64,000 nt of DNA. It comes from Hypomesus transpacificus (Eukaryota > Chordata > Actinopteri > Osmeriformes > Osmeridae). The notes under the pieces are model-generated. The model did no database searches. It saw only the letters and a program-made list of their open reading frames with translations, and was not told the DNA's origin. Made by a program: the position numbers and the translations under genes. Below, in pieces: positions 1-12,920 of the stretch (its first letter is position 1; the number at the start of each line of letters is the position of its first letter). The stretch spans positions 16,469,610 through 16,533,609 of the forward strand of contig NC_061061.1 in assembly GCF_021917145.1 (NCBI RefSeq). Reading direction: 5' to 3'.

Positions 1-939
1 AACCCAAACATCAACACAAAAGAATTCATTATTATCAGGGGGTGATATTTAGCCGCAGATATGGCTTTTAATAATTATTCCAAACTATCTCATTTATCTC
101 AGTCATATCTTGATTGTAAATACTACAGTGTGGTAGATAGGATGTCAAACCTTTCTTGTGGCTTGATGTCTAAGAATTAAGAGTATGGTAGACAAAAACA
201 TACACAAAAGGACAGACGTACTGTAAAGATGATTCTTTGACAAATAACATTGTTTTAGTTTATTTAATTAGTTTTTCTTTGTATGGTATCACTACCGAGG
301 ACCTTCGTGAACTATAACAATCAAACTTTCTTTTGGGAAGATGCACATCTTTAAATTTGTTTCTCTTTTACATTATTGTTGGTTTCAGTTCCTGTATGAT
401 CTACTAGTTGTACCCCAACTTAACAAACATATTGTATTGTATTTAGACATATGTATGACCATTAGGACCTACAGCACAGTGTCTATAGGAAGTCTATACT
501 CTTGAGCTTATAGTAAATGCATTCTATTTTTACATACTTTTACACAAAACACAAATGAGTAAAGGGAAGTGACTCTGGAAGTGGTTCGAGGAGTCTACTT
601 CTCTATTCAAATAAAATACAAACTTTAGTTGTCAGGAAATTGGTTATGATCTAATCTATATGTAGAGAAAGTTCAGTTGTTGTTGTAGTTTAGAATGCTG
701 TTGAAAATGTGATAATTACCATACAGAGTATTAAATGGTTGTAAAATATGGGCTGGCTATATGGCAATAAGAAAAGGAAGTAAAACATGAAACAGAATAT
801 GCTATAACTTTTAAAGACAAAGACATTAATAATGTCACCTACTGTCAGTAAGAATTGAAGCAATACATTTGCAAGTGTGCATGTGGGCATACAATTAGTA
901 TATATGTGATTGTGTCTTTGCTAGTAATATGGGTACTGA

Positions 940-1140
940 GAATAGCGACGAACCGTGCCTCATTTCCCAAATGCTGAATGTTTCATCGGCCGCTCACCTC
1001 AGTTACCACAGCTGTACAGGACGCAGCGTTCTGCAGCAGAAGGTGTTAAAAACATGTTTCAGACATTTCTGCACAATTGCCTGAACAACAAGGCGGACTG
1101 TGAAACAGACGCGGATCAGAGGGTCTCTGTGTTTGATTGA
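940..1140 (+). other. Possible terminal exon of an unidentified gene
   Basis: A locally GC-richer segment within AT-rich DNA begins just after an AG (near 947) and stays open to a TGA at 1138-1140. It codes for about 60 residues ending in RVSVFD. There is no recognisable family, no polypyrimidine tract of real quality and no partner exon visible upstream. It may equally be chance, since the complementary strand is open too. I list it only because composition changes sharply here. Confidence 0.15.
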
Positions 1141-1562
1141 AATGGGGAGAAAGAAAATAGAGACACATAGGTGTGATAAACATTTTGATGACAGTTTCAT
1201 GATATTTTTGCGCATAGATTTCAAGTTTCAAATGTATTGGCATTTGTCACAAATACAGATACAATATAATGATTTCCTCCTGCTCCTTTTGACTACATCT
1301 ATACTAAATCTAAACATATCATAAATAATCTGACTCATAACAAATGTGTTAATCCTACATAAACTACTATTCTTACGAGTAATCACTGTCTTTATATTAC
1401 CCACTTATATGAATATATATTAGTCTATGTGATGATTTTTTGCTCTATTCCTCAAAGTTAAATTACTTGAGCTCAAACACATTCAGTAATACTCACAATA
1501 CAATAGTCATATTCATATTACTAGGTGGAGTTGAGTAAATGTATCTTTCTGTAAGTATTAAG

Positions 1563-1758
1563 TGGAGTCAGGTGGCAGAGCGGTTAGGGAATCTGGCAAG
1601 TAATCTAAAGGTTGCCAGTTCGATTCCCAGGCCATGCCAAATGACGTTGTGTACTTGGGCAAGGCACTTCACCCTACTTACCTCGGGGGAATGTCCCTGT
1701 ACTTACTGTCAGTCGCTCTGGATAAGAGCGTCTGCTAAGTGACTAAATGTAAATGTAA
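1563..1758 (+). mobile_element. tRNA-derived SINE, near full length
   Basis: The 5' part is tRNA-like, with an A-box-like GGTGGCAGAGCGG and a B-box-like GGTTGCCAGTTCGATTCC. The body carries TTGGGCAAGGCACTTCACCC, and the 3' tail reads GCGTCTGCTAAGTGACTAAA followed by TGTAAATGTAA. The same body and tail recur at seven other places in this window in both orientations, which establishes the family from sequence alone. Confidence 0.9.
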
Positions 1759-3642
1759 TTAAGTTACATTTATTGGATTTCTTTAGTAAGATGTGCAGTT
1801 GGGTTTTGCAGTGTAGACTCACATAAGCCGAGGACAACAAGGCTTGCAGTGATGCAGTCAGACTCCACAAAGGTGACATGAATTGTGGAAATGGGTTAGA
1901 GATGTGGTTACAGATTAATCATTTCTCGAAAGCACTACATCAGTGAAAACCAAGCCACTTCTGCAATTTATTAATGTATAATAATAATGACTTGGAAGCT
2001 TTACTGTGATTTGTGGCTCACATTCTTCTATGACTGTTCATCATACTTCTAAATTATCCACTAAACAATCACACACATAAACATATGGAGGAGTGTGTGT
2101 GTACAACTAGTGAAATAAAATATATTGCTACATTTACTGAATTAAGTACTTATTCGTATCTTGTTTATTTATTTTCTTTAGTATTTATCCTCTTAACTGA
2201 GAGTAAAAAAAACCCACTATACTCTCCATTTCCTTCTTTGAACACTTGCATACCTTCCTCACGGTCACCGCCAGCCCCCTCCTACATATGCCACACAACT
2301 GTATCACAAGTCACCAAAACGTTTGTCCGTGAGCACCTGTTGTACAAGACTGCATCAGAGTGAAATAATATGTTGGTAAGTGGTTTCTGAATTCATTTAA
2401 TTTAATCTGCCATATTAAGTATATGTTGAAATAACACCTGCATAACTCATGTCAGTATTGCTAGAATTTTTACTTGCTTGGTGCATCACTTTAAGCCGTC
2501 ACAAAGTTGGCAAAATATACAACAATAAGAAGTTTAAACTGTATTAAATGTTCACTACAATCTAGTATCTCTGTACTAATTTCCAAATACCCTAAATCAA
2601 ACTTGTAAATTCCTGCTTAAGAGTTTCTGTCAACAATTTGTTTTCATGATAATTAAGGAATTCTTTGTAGATACAAACCATTTTAATTTCAAATAGTGTG
2701 GCAGACCTGCTACATATCTTAGTGGGATATATTCACAGGAACGATTCAGATTCGTTTTTGAAAGACATAACCTCATCTCCGGGCTTCCTGCTCTGAAGAT
2801 GATCTCTGCTGTGAAGTCAAACATAAAAATATTAAGTATAATGTTTTGGCCCTGTCTTGAAGACATTCCTTCAGTTTAAGGCTAGAAAAAAGATTATGGG
2901 AACATTAATACCATGTGGAAAGAAGTATTCACACTGTATGAAGAGAAACAGTCCGTCAGTTATGTTTTCTTTTTGTGAGTAGTTTGAGCAGAACAGATGC
3001 TGCTGCTGCTGCTAATTACAGCTGCTGCCTTCACCGGTTTCATGATCAATAATAGACAAGTACTCTCAACACAATTCTAGTGTGCTAAATGGTCTTTCTT
3101 GGTGTTTGTATGATTGTTTACCAATGACTCCATCCAACTGCCTAAAGTTACATTATGACTTCATGACATTTCAGTTGACAGATGATCTTTCTGTGGTAAA
3201 ACCCCTTTAACCCACATGACATTTAGCAAGTACCGTAAGTTTGCACTATTACATTTTCACATGATGTCAACCATAGTCCGGATTCAAAATGCTGCTTACA
3301 TACCTGCAAAGTGTTCACGTTTTCGCAGCCTTGTTCTCAAAGGAATCTTACAAGAAACATATGCTGCTGTGGACCTTCAGCAACCTTGAAGTGGTTTACT
3401 TTATTTCAACCTGTTTTCGAAGGGGAGGGGTATCTGTCGACCCACTTTCAGTGGGGCATGTGGTTTCACACAGAGTCCATATTGATACACTGAAACTACA
3501 CAATGACCCAGATAAAGAATCATAATACAAAAATATACGGTATTCAATAGTAATCATCATCATCAACAATGACAAAATCCACTGAAATTCTATGAATGAA
3601 TGAAAGTATTCATGCAGGATAACACCTGAATGAATGAATTGC

Positions 3643-3814
3643 TACATTGACATTTAGCAGACACTCTTATCCAGAGCGACTTACAGTAAGTACAGGGACA
3701 TTCCCCCGAGGCCAGTAGGGTGAAGTGCATTGCCCAAGGACATTCGGTGAGGCCGGGAATCGAACAGGCGACCTGGCGACCTTCAGATTACTAGCCCGAT
3801 TCCCTAACCGCTCA
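3643..3814 (-). mobile_element. tRNA-derived SINE, minus orientation
   Basis: Reverse-oriented copy of the 1563-1758 family. The tail (ACATTTAGCAGAC) lies at the left and the tRNA-like head (reverse of GAGCGGTTAGGGAATCGGG) at the right. The body is somewhat diverged around the B-box. Confidence 0.88.
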
Positions 3815-3867
3815 ATAAAATTGTATATGGTTCTGGTGCAGTGGGATTACATCAGTAAGCACATATT

Positions 3868-4690
3868 TAATTGGGTGTGCTCACGCCTTCGGCAAGCACA
3901 ACCATTTGGCCTCATTCTCGAACATTTTCTTAAATTTCTTCTGAAATGTGTAAGAAAAACCCATCCGCCAAATTCACGCTTGAAAATGTGTTCATACGCA
4001 GCAGAGGTTTTCTGAGTTGTGCTCCCCGGGAAGAGTTTTCTTAAGTTGAAAGTGCTCCTCGTGCTCCTGAATTTGCATACATACACGCCCCGACAGCTCC
4101 CTATAAGGGCAGGCAACAGCAGTGACGTTATGTAACGGGTGTGAACCTGTGAAACTCACTCCTCAGGTATGTAATGGGCTACCCGTGTCAACGAATAGCT
4201 AGCTTTCTTTGGCGTAGCTGGTAGTGGGCGCGCTTGGAAGTCAGAGGTCGTGCGTTAGAGCCCAGCGAGTGGCAAACGACGACTTGTAGTGACGGAGCGT
4301 GGCCACGTCCGTTGCCGTCACAGTTACAAGTTGCATGGTCAAGTTATGACCATGCGAAAAGCAACTGGTGCACAGGTGCAACATCATACCAGTAAGATGA
4401 GCAGTGGAATTGTTCTCCACTGGATCTAACAGTGTGCCAAATTTTTTCCTAAATCCAATTCAGAAGAAATTCCTTCTTAAATTCTTCTTAACTGCGTTTG
4501 AGAATGAGGCCCAATGTTCTCTCACATATGTTTGTATTATTGTTTATTTTTGCCCCCCTAAAGATCCGTCAATATTTGGTCTACATAGACAACGTTGGTG
4601 TCAAAAGTTTCGTATTGGTAGCGATTGAGTTGCTTGTTTTGTATTTATGTTCTGTTGCACGGTTTAGGCTGAAATTCAGTTTTTGTGGCA
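3868..4690 (+). repeat. Old dispersed repeat, split by an insertion (outer element)
   Basis: 3868-3903 and 4513-4690 together match, in order and orientation, the two reverse-oriented copies at 50685-50940 and 51107-51355. Shared blocks include GCCTTCGGCAAG, then TTCTCTCACATAT, then TTGGTAGCGATTGAGTTGC. The two halves are separated here by about 0.6 kb that is absent from the other copies, so the repeat predates that insertion. The family is unidentified. Confidence 0.7.
3904..4512. mobile_element. Small non-autonomous DNA-transposon-like insertion with inverted ends and a tRNA-like core
   Basis: The left end reads GGCCTCATTCTCGAAC and the right end is its near-perfect inverse (TTTGAGAATGAGGCC). 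The A/T-rich stretches inside each end are also inverted copies (TTCTTAAATTTCTTCTGAA against TTCAGAAGAAATTCCTTC). At 4213-4266 there is a tRNA-like segment with an A-box-like TGGCGTAGCTGG and a B-box-like GGTCGTGCGTTAGAGCCC. No coding capacity was seen. A target-site duplication could not be defined cleanly. Confidence 0.6.
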
Positions 4691-4793
4691 AAAAGTGCCT
4701 TATATCAACGAAGGGTAGGCCTACTCAGTGCTAGCCTACGCCACAACGTCGGCACACGTTAGTAACGTCGATTAGATACCACGTGGATAGATG

Positions 4794-7272
4794 TAGGGTG
4801 AGTTCAGGTAATGTGGGACATCAGGTAAAGTGAGACAGTTATGCATTTTGATGATTTAATATGTGCAAAACCGACATCCCATCACCAGAGCTGATCTTGA
4901 CTCATAAATACAACACTTCTAGTCACTATGCAGTGGTTTTTATTTGTCTGACATCATCTGAGTATGCGTGATCTGGCTTGACAGGAGGTCTGTACAGAAA
5001 AAAGGCATCGAAAGTTCAGCGGCATATGACATTCTATTTCTCAATGATAAGGCTGGCAAAGGAATTTAAATTAAGTTACAATGAGTACTATTGCAGCTTA
5101 ATGAAGGGTTTTAACCACTGATGGAAACACACAAAAATGTGTAAAATAATGCTTTGATAGAAGAAAAAAAACCTTTTATGTGACTGTCCCATGGGTCCTT
5201 TTAAAACTAGAAGGTCTGTATTATGAGGAAAATGTTTGCATCACTTTCATATAAAATGATTGATGACTTGTATAATCATTTAACATTTTACTATTATATT
5301 AACGTTAGTTGAATAAAATGTGTATTTTGTACTTAAATTTACACCAGTAATAAACTTGACTTAAATCAAATTTAACTTATAACTAATATTGTGATTTATC
5401 AAATTCACCTCTGGCAACAATGCATTATTATTCTGTTATTTTCTAGAATTTTGAGGAGTCATATGGCACAATTACAAGATGGCGGTGGCAAAGAAACACT
5501 CAATATATCAAATAATGGCACATTGTCAGAAGCACGTGTGACATATTTCCCGCTTATCCATTTTCAAGAGGTTAAATATTACATATGGCCTATTATAAAT
5601 ATATATATTTACGGCACTAATAATCTGATCCAATTAAAGGCAAAATTATTCTATCAAGGTATGAAAAAAATATTTTTTCATGCCTTTCAAGCTAAATGAT
5701 GCAACATAACGCAGATGTAGGCTACATCAATGGCCTGAGGGGCAAGCCAGCCAAACAAGAAAGTCATGAAGCAATTTTCAAATTCAACATCAACTGCCCT
5801 GACAAAATAAAATGTGAAGTTTACTCCCCACGGATTTAACAGATTAACATACAAGTAAACTTTATATCAAAAGGCTTTACTCTTCATGACAACTTTTCAA
5901 AGGTTTTGATAGTTGCTCGAGCACAGACGTGACACATTATATTAAGCTAGTTAGCTATCAAAGCTGCCTATAGTTTTTTGGGGCTGCTCGGCCATTATCT
6001 TTTACAGCACATTAACTAATATGGAGTCACTTTAACAGATATGGTTTTCTATCGGCCCAAATTGACTTTGCTAACGTAAAATAACCTAATGTTAAATACT
6101 AAAACCCTCCCCCGCTAGTCTGCATGTAAATGAGTCAGAGCTAACTGTTAGCTTAAGCTTCGTATGTTAGCTAATAGTAGCCAAGCTAGCTAACTAGCTG
6201 GGCTAACATTGCATTCACTACAGCCAATCGTTATACTTCGGGCCAAGTCTACATTTTAATATTGAATATTGCATTTGCCTCACTTACAAACATCATACTG
6301 CTACGAATGATCACGTTAAAAGCTAATTAACATAGCACTACTGTTCATTTTACCTGCTCATCAGTTCTGCTGCTCCGTGAAACTGTCGGTTGATTCCAGA
6401 AGAAAGAGTTCTCTAAGCAGAAGCGGGAATCGGATACGCAAAGTGATTGGCCATTAAAGTAACACGTTCTGGTGTGTTGAAAAGGGTGCCACATGCAACA
6501 CATTAATTGCAAAAACCAACACAAAATGTGTTGTTTTATGATTTACACATTTATTGTGTCACAAAAACAACACATCTTTATTAAGAGTGCACATTACCTG
6601 ATCATGTCAGGTAATGTGGGACAGCATTTTTCTGGTAAAGTGGGACATCTAGTAATGCTGTGTTTATGCTATAAAGGTAATTTAATTTGACATTTCTCAA
6701 ATGTTTAATACCAATGCATCATACTGCACTTAAGTTCCCAACTAAATAACAACTTACACTGTCATCGAACCAGCGCTCTCAGACTTGTAAGCGTGACCGC
6801 TAACACTAGTCCAACAAAATGCTAACGCAGCGGGACTAGCTAGCTAGCACATAGACTGCAGATCACTAAGGTTTACATCAGTTACACTTTATGACTATTG
6901 TATAAGTCAAACCCCACAACTAAATAAATCTTGCTACACCCTTGCACCAAGCATTGTTGTATATAGTTAAACAAACTATTATTATATTAGCATTTAGCAG
7001 ACTATAGGTTGACAGACGACGACTGTCCCACTTTACCAGACAAGCTGTCCCACATTACCTGAAAATGCTGCCTGAGTGAGATAGGGGGTCATGTTATGTT
7101 TGAAATTGTGTAGCTTCTATAATATTGTGTATTCCCATTTCATTCCAACATGAAAATGTTCCTAAGCCTTAAAACGATTTACAAAAACACCACTGGGGCG
7201 AGTTAACAGTTATTTTGTAAGTCTATTGGAGCCTCTACCAAAAGGTGTCCCACATTACCTGAAATCACCCTA
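4794..7272. mobile_element. Non-autonomous DNA transposon with terminal and subterminal inverted repeats
   Basis: The left end begins TAGGGTGAGTTCAGGTAATG and the right end is its inverse (reading inward TAGGGTGATTTCAGGTAATG). The matched ends run about 28 bases with 2-3 mismatches and are flanked by TA, so a TA target duplication is possible. A paired motif, AGGTAATGTGGGACA followed by GGTAAAGTGGGACA, recurs at 4806-4838, at 6608-6649 and inverted at 7022-7062. No transposase frame is present. The family is not identified; Tc1/mariner-like would fit a TA target but is unproven. Confidence 0.65.
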
Positions 7273-7708
7273 CTACAGTTGCACAGCAAGTATCGTATCG
7301 TGCCGTGGTGTAAGCTACTAGCAGCATTATATATAACATTATATATTTTACAAAGTACTTGTATGTAATTAAACCGTAAAAACCGTAACAAAATGCTTGC
7401 TTGATTGGACAAGTTTCCTCCAGGCTCACAATGACTCTTATTGAGAGACTTGTTGTACGAAGTTAACTCTTCTTGAACTCTTATACTCGCTGTGAAATAT
7501 TTTACTGTTGATTGTTCTTCTACAGTTACAGTATACAGTCTTGCACTTTTTTGAGTTCATGTTGTTTTAATTTGTAACTTGTATAACTTTGGCACTTGTT
7601 TAGTTTTTCACAATGTATGCTTCATGTTTTGGCTGCTTGCAGTGTTTGGGACTACCTCGTTGTTATGATCAGTGACCTATGCTCTTTTTGTAAAGCTCTC
7701 TCTAGGAA

Positions 7709-7756
7709 GTCGCTTTGGATAAAAGCGTCTGCTAATGCATAAATGTAAATGTAAAA
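7709..7756 (+). mobile_element. SINE 3' tail fragment
   Basis: Short stretch reading AGTCGCTTTGGATAAAAGCG then TCTGCTAATGCATAAATGTA. It resembles the shared SINE/LINE 3' tail but differs from the dominant family here (AATGCATAAATG instead of AATGACTAAATG), so it is probably a related family. No tRNA head is visible. Confidence 0.6.
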
Positions 7757-7870
7757 TGTTAGTGGGACCACAACATGCATATCTCATGAACATTATACTA
7801 GGATTTGTACACTGAGTTATTTTGATTTGCGAGTTAATTGTAATGTTACATTAATTTACAGGGATTCCCG

Positions 7871-9167
7871 ATGGATGGCGGAAAGATTGTAATCAATTCA
7901 GAATTTGAGAAGTTTTTCGAAAACGACACATATGACTTCTACAATGATAGTGAAGGAGATACGTGTTGCGGTGCAGGAGAGGTGTGTGACTTGACCGAAG
8001 GCATGCGTTTTGACGCAGTCTTCCTCCCGTTGTTGTACTCTGTGGCTGTGGTCTTGGGCCTGCTCGGAAACGGGCTCGTCTTCTGGATTCTGGCCCAGAA
8101 GAAGCGGAGCTGGACCGTGACAGACACCTTCATCTTGCACCTAGGCGTTGCCGACAGCATGCTGCTGTTCACCCTGCCGTTCTGGGCAGCTCAAGCCACT
8201 CAAACTGAGGGGTGGACCTTTGGGACGCCGCTCTGCAAAATTACTGGCGCTATCTTCCAGGTAAGGCCTGTAGAAACCATCAGTCATTAAATCCTGTGGA
8301 AGTGGTTGTTCTATTCGTTTTTTTCAAGCACAAGCTCCCACTATACTTTGTTTTTTCCGTCACCCTTTTGGTCTTTCTTATACCTTTCTTCGCCTCCTCC
8401 TCTTCACGACCCCCTTCCCTCTATCGTTCCAGATTAACTTCTACTGCGGGATCTTCCTGCTAGCCGTCATCAGTCTAGACCGCTACCTGTGCATCGTCCA
8501 CGCTGCGCAGATGTACTCCCGCAAAAAAACCTGGGTGGTTCACACTAGCTGTGCATCCGTGTGGCTCTTTTCCATCCTCCTCTCCATCCCTGACTGGCTG
8601 TTCCTGGAGTCTTTAACGGACACCAGGCGTAACAAAACAGAGTGTGTCCATAACTACCTGGCGTACGGTCATTCCGTGTCTCAATGGCGCTTGGCGTCCC
8701 GTCTGATCTACCACCTGGTGGGCTTCCTGCTTCCTTCCGCCGTCCTCCTCTACTGTTACTCCTGCATACTGCTGCGGTTGCAGCGCGGCTCTCAGGGACT
8801 CCAGAAGCACAGGGCGGTCAGGGTCATCCTGGCCTTGGTTCTGGTCTTCTTCCTCTGCTGGACGCCCTACAACATCACCCTCATGGTGGACACGCTCCAT
8901 ACCAACAACACCCTGAAGAACACCTGCGAGACGATGACCAGCCTGGACATCGCCCTCTCAGCCACATCCTCTCTGGGCTACCTTCACAGCAGTCTCAACC
9001 CGGTGGTGTATGCTTTCGTGGGGGTGACGTTCCGGCGCCACCTGCTGGCCATACTGAGGTCGCTGGGCTGTAAGATGAAGATCGGGGCAGGAATGAGAAC
9101 CGCTGACAGCAGGAGGAGTTCTGTGTGGTCGGAATCGGGAGACACATCCAACACTCTCGCCATTTGA
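7871..9167 (+). CDS. cxcr3: CXC chemokine receptor 3 (canonical copy)
   Basis: Seven-transmembrane class A GPCR that binds CXCL9/10/11-type chemokines and signals through Gi to guide leukocytes. Coding exons are 7871-8260 and 8433-9167, joined in phase 0, giving 374 residues. An AG at 7860-7861 just before the start suggests an upstream non-coding exon. Seen in the protein: acidic tyrosine-rich N-terminus (YDFYNDSEGD) suited to tyrosine sulfation; TM1 with LLGNGLVFW; TM2 with LHLGVADS and TLPFW; TM3 ending in SLDRYLCIV, an intact DRY box; TM6 with CWTPYN; TM7 with SSLNPVVYAF. The tail is serine-rich. A polyadenylation signal lies at 9601-9606. The nearest relative is the minus-strand gene at 12083-13652, so the pair arose by tandem inverted duplication. 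The cxcr3 call is strong; which numbered fish paralogue is uncertain. Confidence 0.9.
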
Positions 9168-12082
9168 GAGGGGCGAAGAGAGAAGGGAGACAGAGAGAGT
9201 CGGCTGCAGGGGATGCCGTAGCGCTTGGTGCCCTGTTCCAACTGTTCCACTTTATATGATAATAATCTGACTTTTGTCCAATTCTAATTTCCTTATTGAT
9301 ACGAAGGAGTAGTAAGGGCAAAGAGGTTGTAACCAGAAACCCCTTGTAGCATTGTTGTGTGAAGCCATGAAGCCATAAAGCCAACTTATTTTCACTTTTC
9401 CTTCAGAGCTAGATTCTTCTTTATTTATGTGTTAGGAACCTTATATAAGATAATAAGTAGAGTATATTGATTTGACTTTGTCAAAACATATTTGTGTTTT
9501 TTTATAAGATAATTTGACCTTTGTGGAATTATGACTTAGTTAAACTGATTGTCTAAATGTGTGAATTATGATGATATAAGTATTTTTTCATGACTTGTCC
9601 AATAAAGTTATATTTTCTTACTGTTTTTTAGTCAGTGTTTTTATTAATTGTGTGGCTTATAATATGGCCTGTAGTACTTACACTGCAAATGCAATACTGA
9701 TTGACATTCTACATGTTAAGATCAACATTACATTTACATTTAGTCATTTAGCAGACGCTCTTATCCAGAGCGACTTACAGTAAGTACAGGGACATTCCCC
9801 CCGAGGCAACGTTCTGATTACTAGTCCGACTCCCTCACCACTCAGCCATTTGACTCCCATTGGATGTATTTATGTAAATTACACTTTTATACAGGTGGGA
9901 TTCTGAACCTGCAAAAAGGATCTGCAGCCAAATGTTCTACCTCTGAGCTACAGTATCAATCTCCATGATGTATAAAACTGTCATGATCTACTTTGAGATG
10001 TAGGGATAGGGTCAGCAGTCTCCAGAACTAACAGGAAGTACATTATTTATAACTTATATTTTATAAGTTAATGTTGTTGTGTAGGCCTGAAATCCACCAT
10101 CTCTTGCAACTGTTCTGTTGAGTAGAAAAATGCTGGCACATTGAAAGAGAATAAGCTCAACGTGAGCTGTTTATACAGAGCAGTGTATGTTTGCGAGGTG
10201 TCTGTATCTGGACCCTGTACACAGATAAGCTACAGTCTGGGAACCATAGCAAAGTCAACAGAGACTCACCAAGCACCTCCCTCTCCATGTTAAAAGTACA
10301 AGCAGTTTCTCACGAGCACAATAGGCCCTGCTACCAGAGCAGTGGCAGGAAGTCAGGCCATGATTATGCAAGGACAACGTTTGTACTTCATGATCTGAAG
10401 TATAAAAAACAAATTGGGACACCACATACACCACATACATACATTTATAAGAAAATTACCATAATGAGCTAATATTCCCTTATCTCATGCTGTATAGTAT
10501 AATGTGGGCAGCGACAGGGCCAAGATAGCAATAACCTTCTCTCTCTCCAGATTTGAATAATATATAATATGTTGCAGTGACAAAAAGGTTACACAGAAAA
10601 CTATATACCTATTAGCATAAATCTGCATGTTGATCACAGTGTGTGTGCATCACACTACCAACATATCTCTCTCATATTTCAGCCATCACAAAACTATGCA
10701 TACTTATCTTGCTCATCTCCAAACGGAAACATCAGATTTACAGGAAGTATTCATTTTGACATCAGACATAAATCTGTCATCTTAGACTTAATGGGAAAAC
10801 AAGAAATAGTTCCAGCACAAGGAGCTGGACAGTCGTATTTCATACTTCATACATTTGTGTATCTGGACACTTAAGCTACAATACCGAGAGAGAGAAAAAA
10901 AACATAGGCCTACTTATTGTACCTTAAAAGAAAACAGAACACACAGAACACAGGAAACAAGTGTGTGTTGATGTCATTTATCGTAAATATTTGCACGGAA
11001 GAGACAAATGGACGGTTTTTCTTTAAATACTGCATTGGAGACTTACACTGACACTAGACCAGACCTGCCACGAGGCTAAAGATAAGCACATCACAGCTTA
11101 CAGTCTTCATACAATGATAGCTTTTTGAATGTTTCCCCTCCCACTCCCTTAGCTTCCTTCCCTTTGTTTTCTCCAAAACTATAGGACTGATCGCACAAAG
11201 CAAGCGTTTGTTTTCCCTTTAAAAAACAGACATAAACATTCAGACGGTCCCTTAGAGACACTCACACTGTTATAACGGGCACAGGGCCAGAAAATGAAGC
11301 TTTTTTCCTCGATTCTCCCACATATTCGCTTCTCATCACCTGACCCATGATGTCATAATCTGCAGAAAGCCCTAGAAATGCCTTCCTGTTGCAACAAGAA
11401 ACTTAACACAACGTTTCTGAGACTCGTGTCTGGAGGAAAGTCCCAGGGCCTGATGTTGAGTAACTAGGGAGCTGAGCTGCCTAAAACTACCCTAGGAATT
11501 CTCCAGTACAATCTGAATATTTCCACAGGACATTTCCAATATACCTAGAGAGTAAATAGAAAGTCATTATATGGAATCACATGTATATACTTACATGTCC
11601 CATACAATAACACTAGAACACTGTAACAATTAATAAATTTTCTTCTGGTGCATATCACATCATAAACCTTTCCTTTAAATCATTATATTAATTATATATT
11701 TGTGGCACTATAATGTTATTCGCCACCTCAAAGTGGTGAATAAAACAATAATTGAAAAAGTGTATTCAAATAACAATTCATAATACATGACCATTCTGAA
11801 TTCTCAAAATCCTTACCACAAAGATTTGTAAAAAAGAAAAGCATAGCACAAACTAATTGAAATAGCTTGGAAAACTCTACATTACAGAAAAAAAATTGGC
11901 CAAAAGCCAGCCAGAAACAACAAACTAGCCTTCGCAGCATAGAACAGACCCTGTCATTGAGACATAGTAGCGACAATCCACTCACTGGACCCATGACCCT
12001 CTGACATCACCTAAAGTGCAGACCCAGTATGATTAACCTCTGTCACTGTTAGTCATAGGGTTTCTGTTTTCCACCCTTCAGG
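9168..12082. other. Intergenic spacer between the two cxcr3 genes
   Basis: Holds the 3' untranslated region of the first cxcr3 (signal AATAAA at 9601-9606), one SINE at 9728-9858 and otherwise low-complexity AT-rich DNA. Short open frames at 10191-10472, 10641-10874 and 11728-11994 have no recognisable features. I see no further gene. Confidence 0.55.
9728..9858 (-). mobile_element. tRNA-derived SINE, internally shortened
   Basis: Reverse-oriented member of the window's main SINE family. The tail (ACATTTACATTTAGTCATTT) and adjoining body are intact. The middle section present in other copies, reading CAAGGCACTTCACCC, is missing between the body and the tRNA-like head. Confidence 0.88.
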
Positions 12083-12824
12083 TCAGCAGTGGATGGACTG
12101 CCCATGCTGAAAACGACTTTGGTTCAAGGCCCCATTCTCCTCGAGTGAAGTCTGCTCCGTCACAGATGAATCCCACAGAAACATATTGTTAGGAGCCCCT
12201 CTCTGTCTCCTTAGCTTCTGCAACACCACCCACCTAAAGTTCCCGCACACCAAGAAATACAGCAAAGGATTGAGGGAGGCGCGAAAACAGCAAGAGGCAG
12301 CCGTGACCTCCACAACTGTCTCTATCCTTCTCTGCTCACAGGATCCTTCCGAAGGCTCCGCTGGTTTCACACTGAAGGTTTCCACCATGAGGGTGATGTT
12401 ATAGGGCGTCCAGCAGAGGAAGAAGACCAGAACCAGGACCAGGATGATCCTAAAAGCCCTGTGCTTCTGGAGTCCCTGAGAGCCGCGCTGCAACCGCAGC
12501 AGTCTGCAGGAGTAACAGTAGAGGAGGACGGCGAAGGGAAGCAGGAAGCCAGCCGCGTGGTAGATCAAGCGGGAGGTCAGGTGCCAGGAGTCTATCGGGT
12601 AGATAGGGCCGCACTTCATTCTGCCCTGGCTGGTGACGACACCTAGGAACAACCAGTCGGGGATGGAGAGGAGGGTGGAGAAGAGCCAGAAGCACACGCA
12701 GGTCACGTGACCCACCCAGGAAGTTTTGCGGGAGGACATCAGACTCATTCCACACAGCAGGAGGACCCCACCGTAGATGTTAATCTGGTGAGAGTGTAAG
12801 GGGGGGGGGGGTCAGAAGAGAGCA

Positions 12825-12920
<96 letters not shown>

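Larger units (their letters stand above)
1..7860. other. Intergenic, repeat-rich, no recognised gene
   Basis: AT-rich DNA with only short open frames, none with a recognisable domain. It holds two tRNA-type SINEs, a short SINE tail, a repeat split by a palindromic-ended insertion, and a 2.5-kb element with terminal inverted repeats; each is listed separately. Nothing else can be named from sequence. One GC-richer patch at 940-1140 could be a terminal exon and is also listed separately. Confidence 0.6.
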
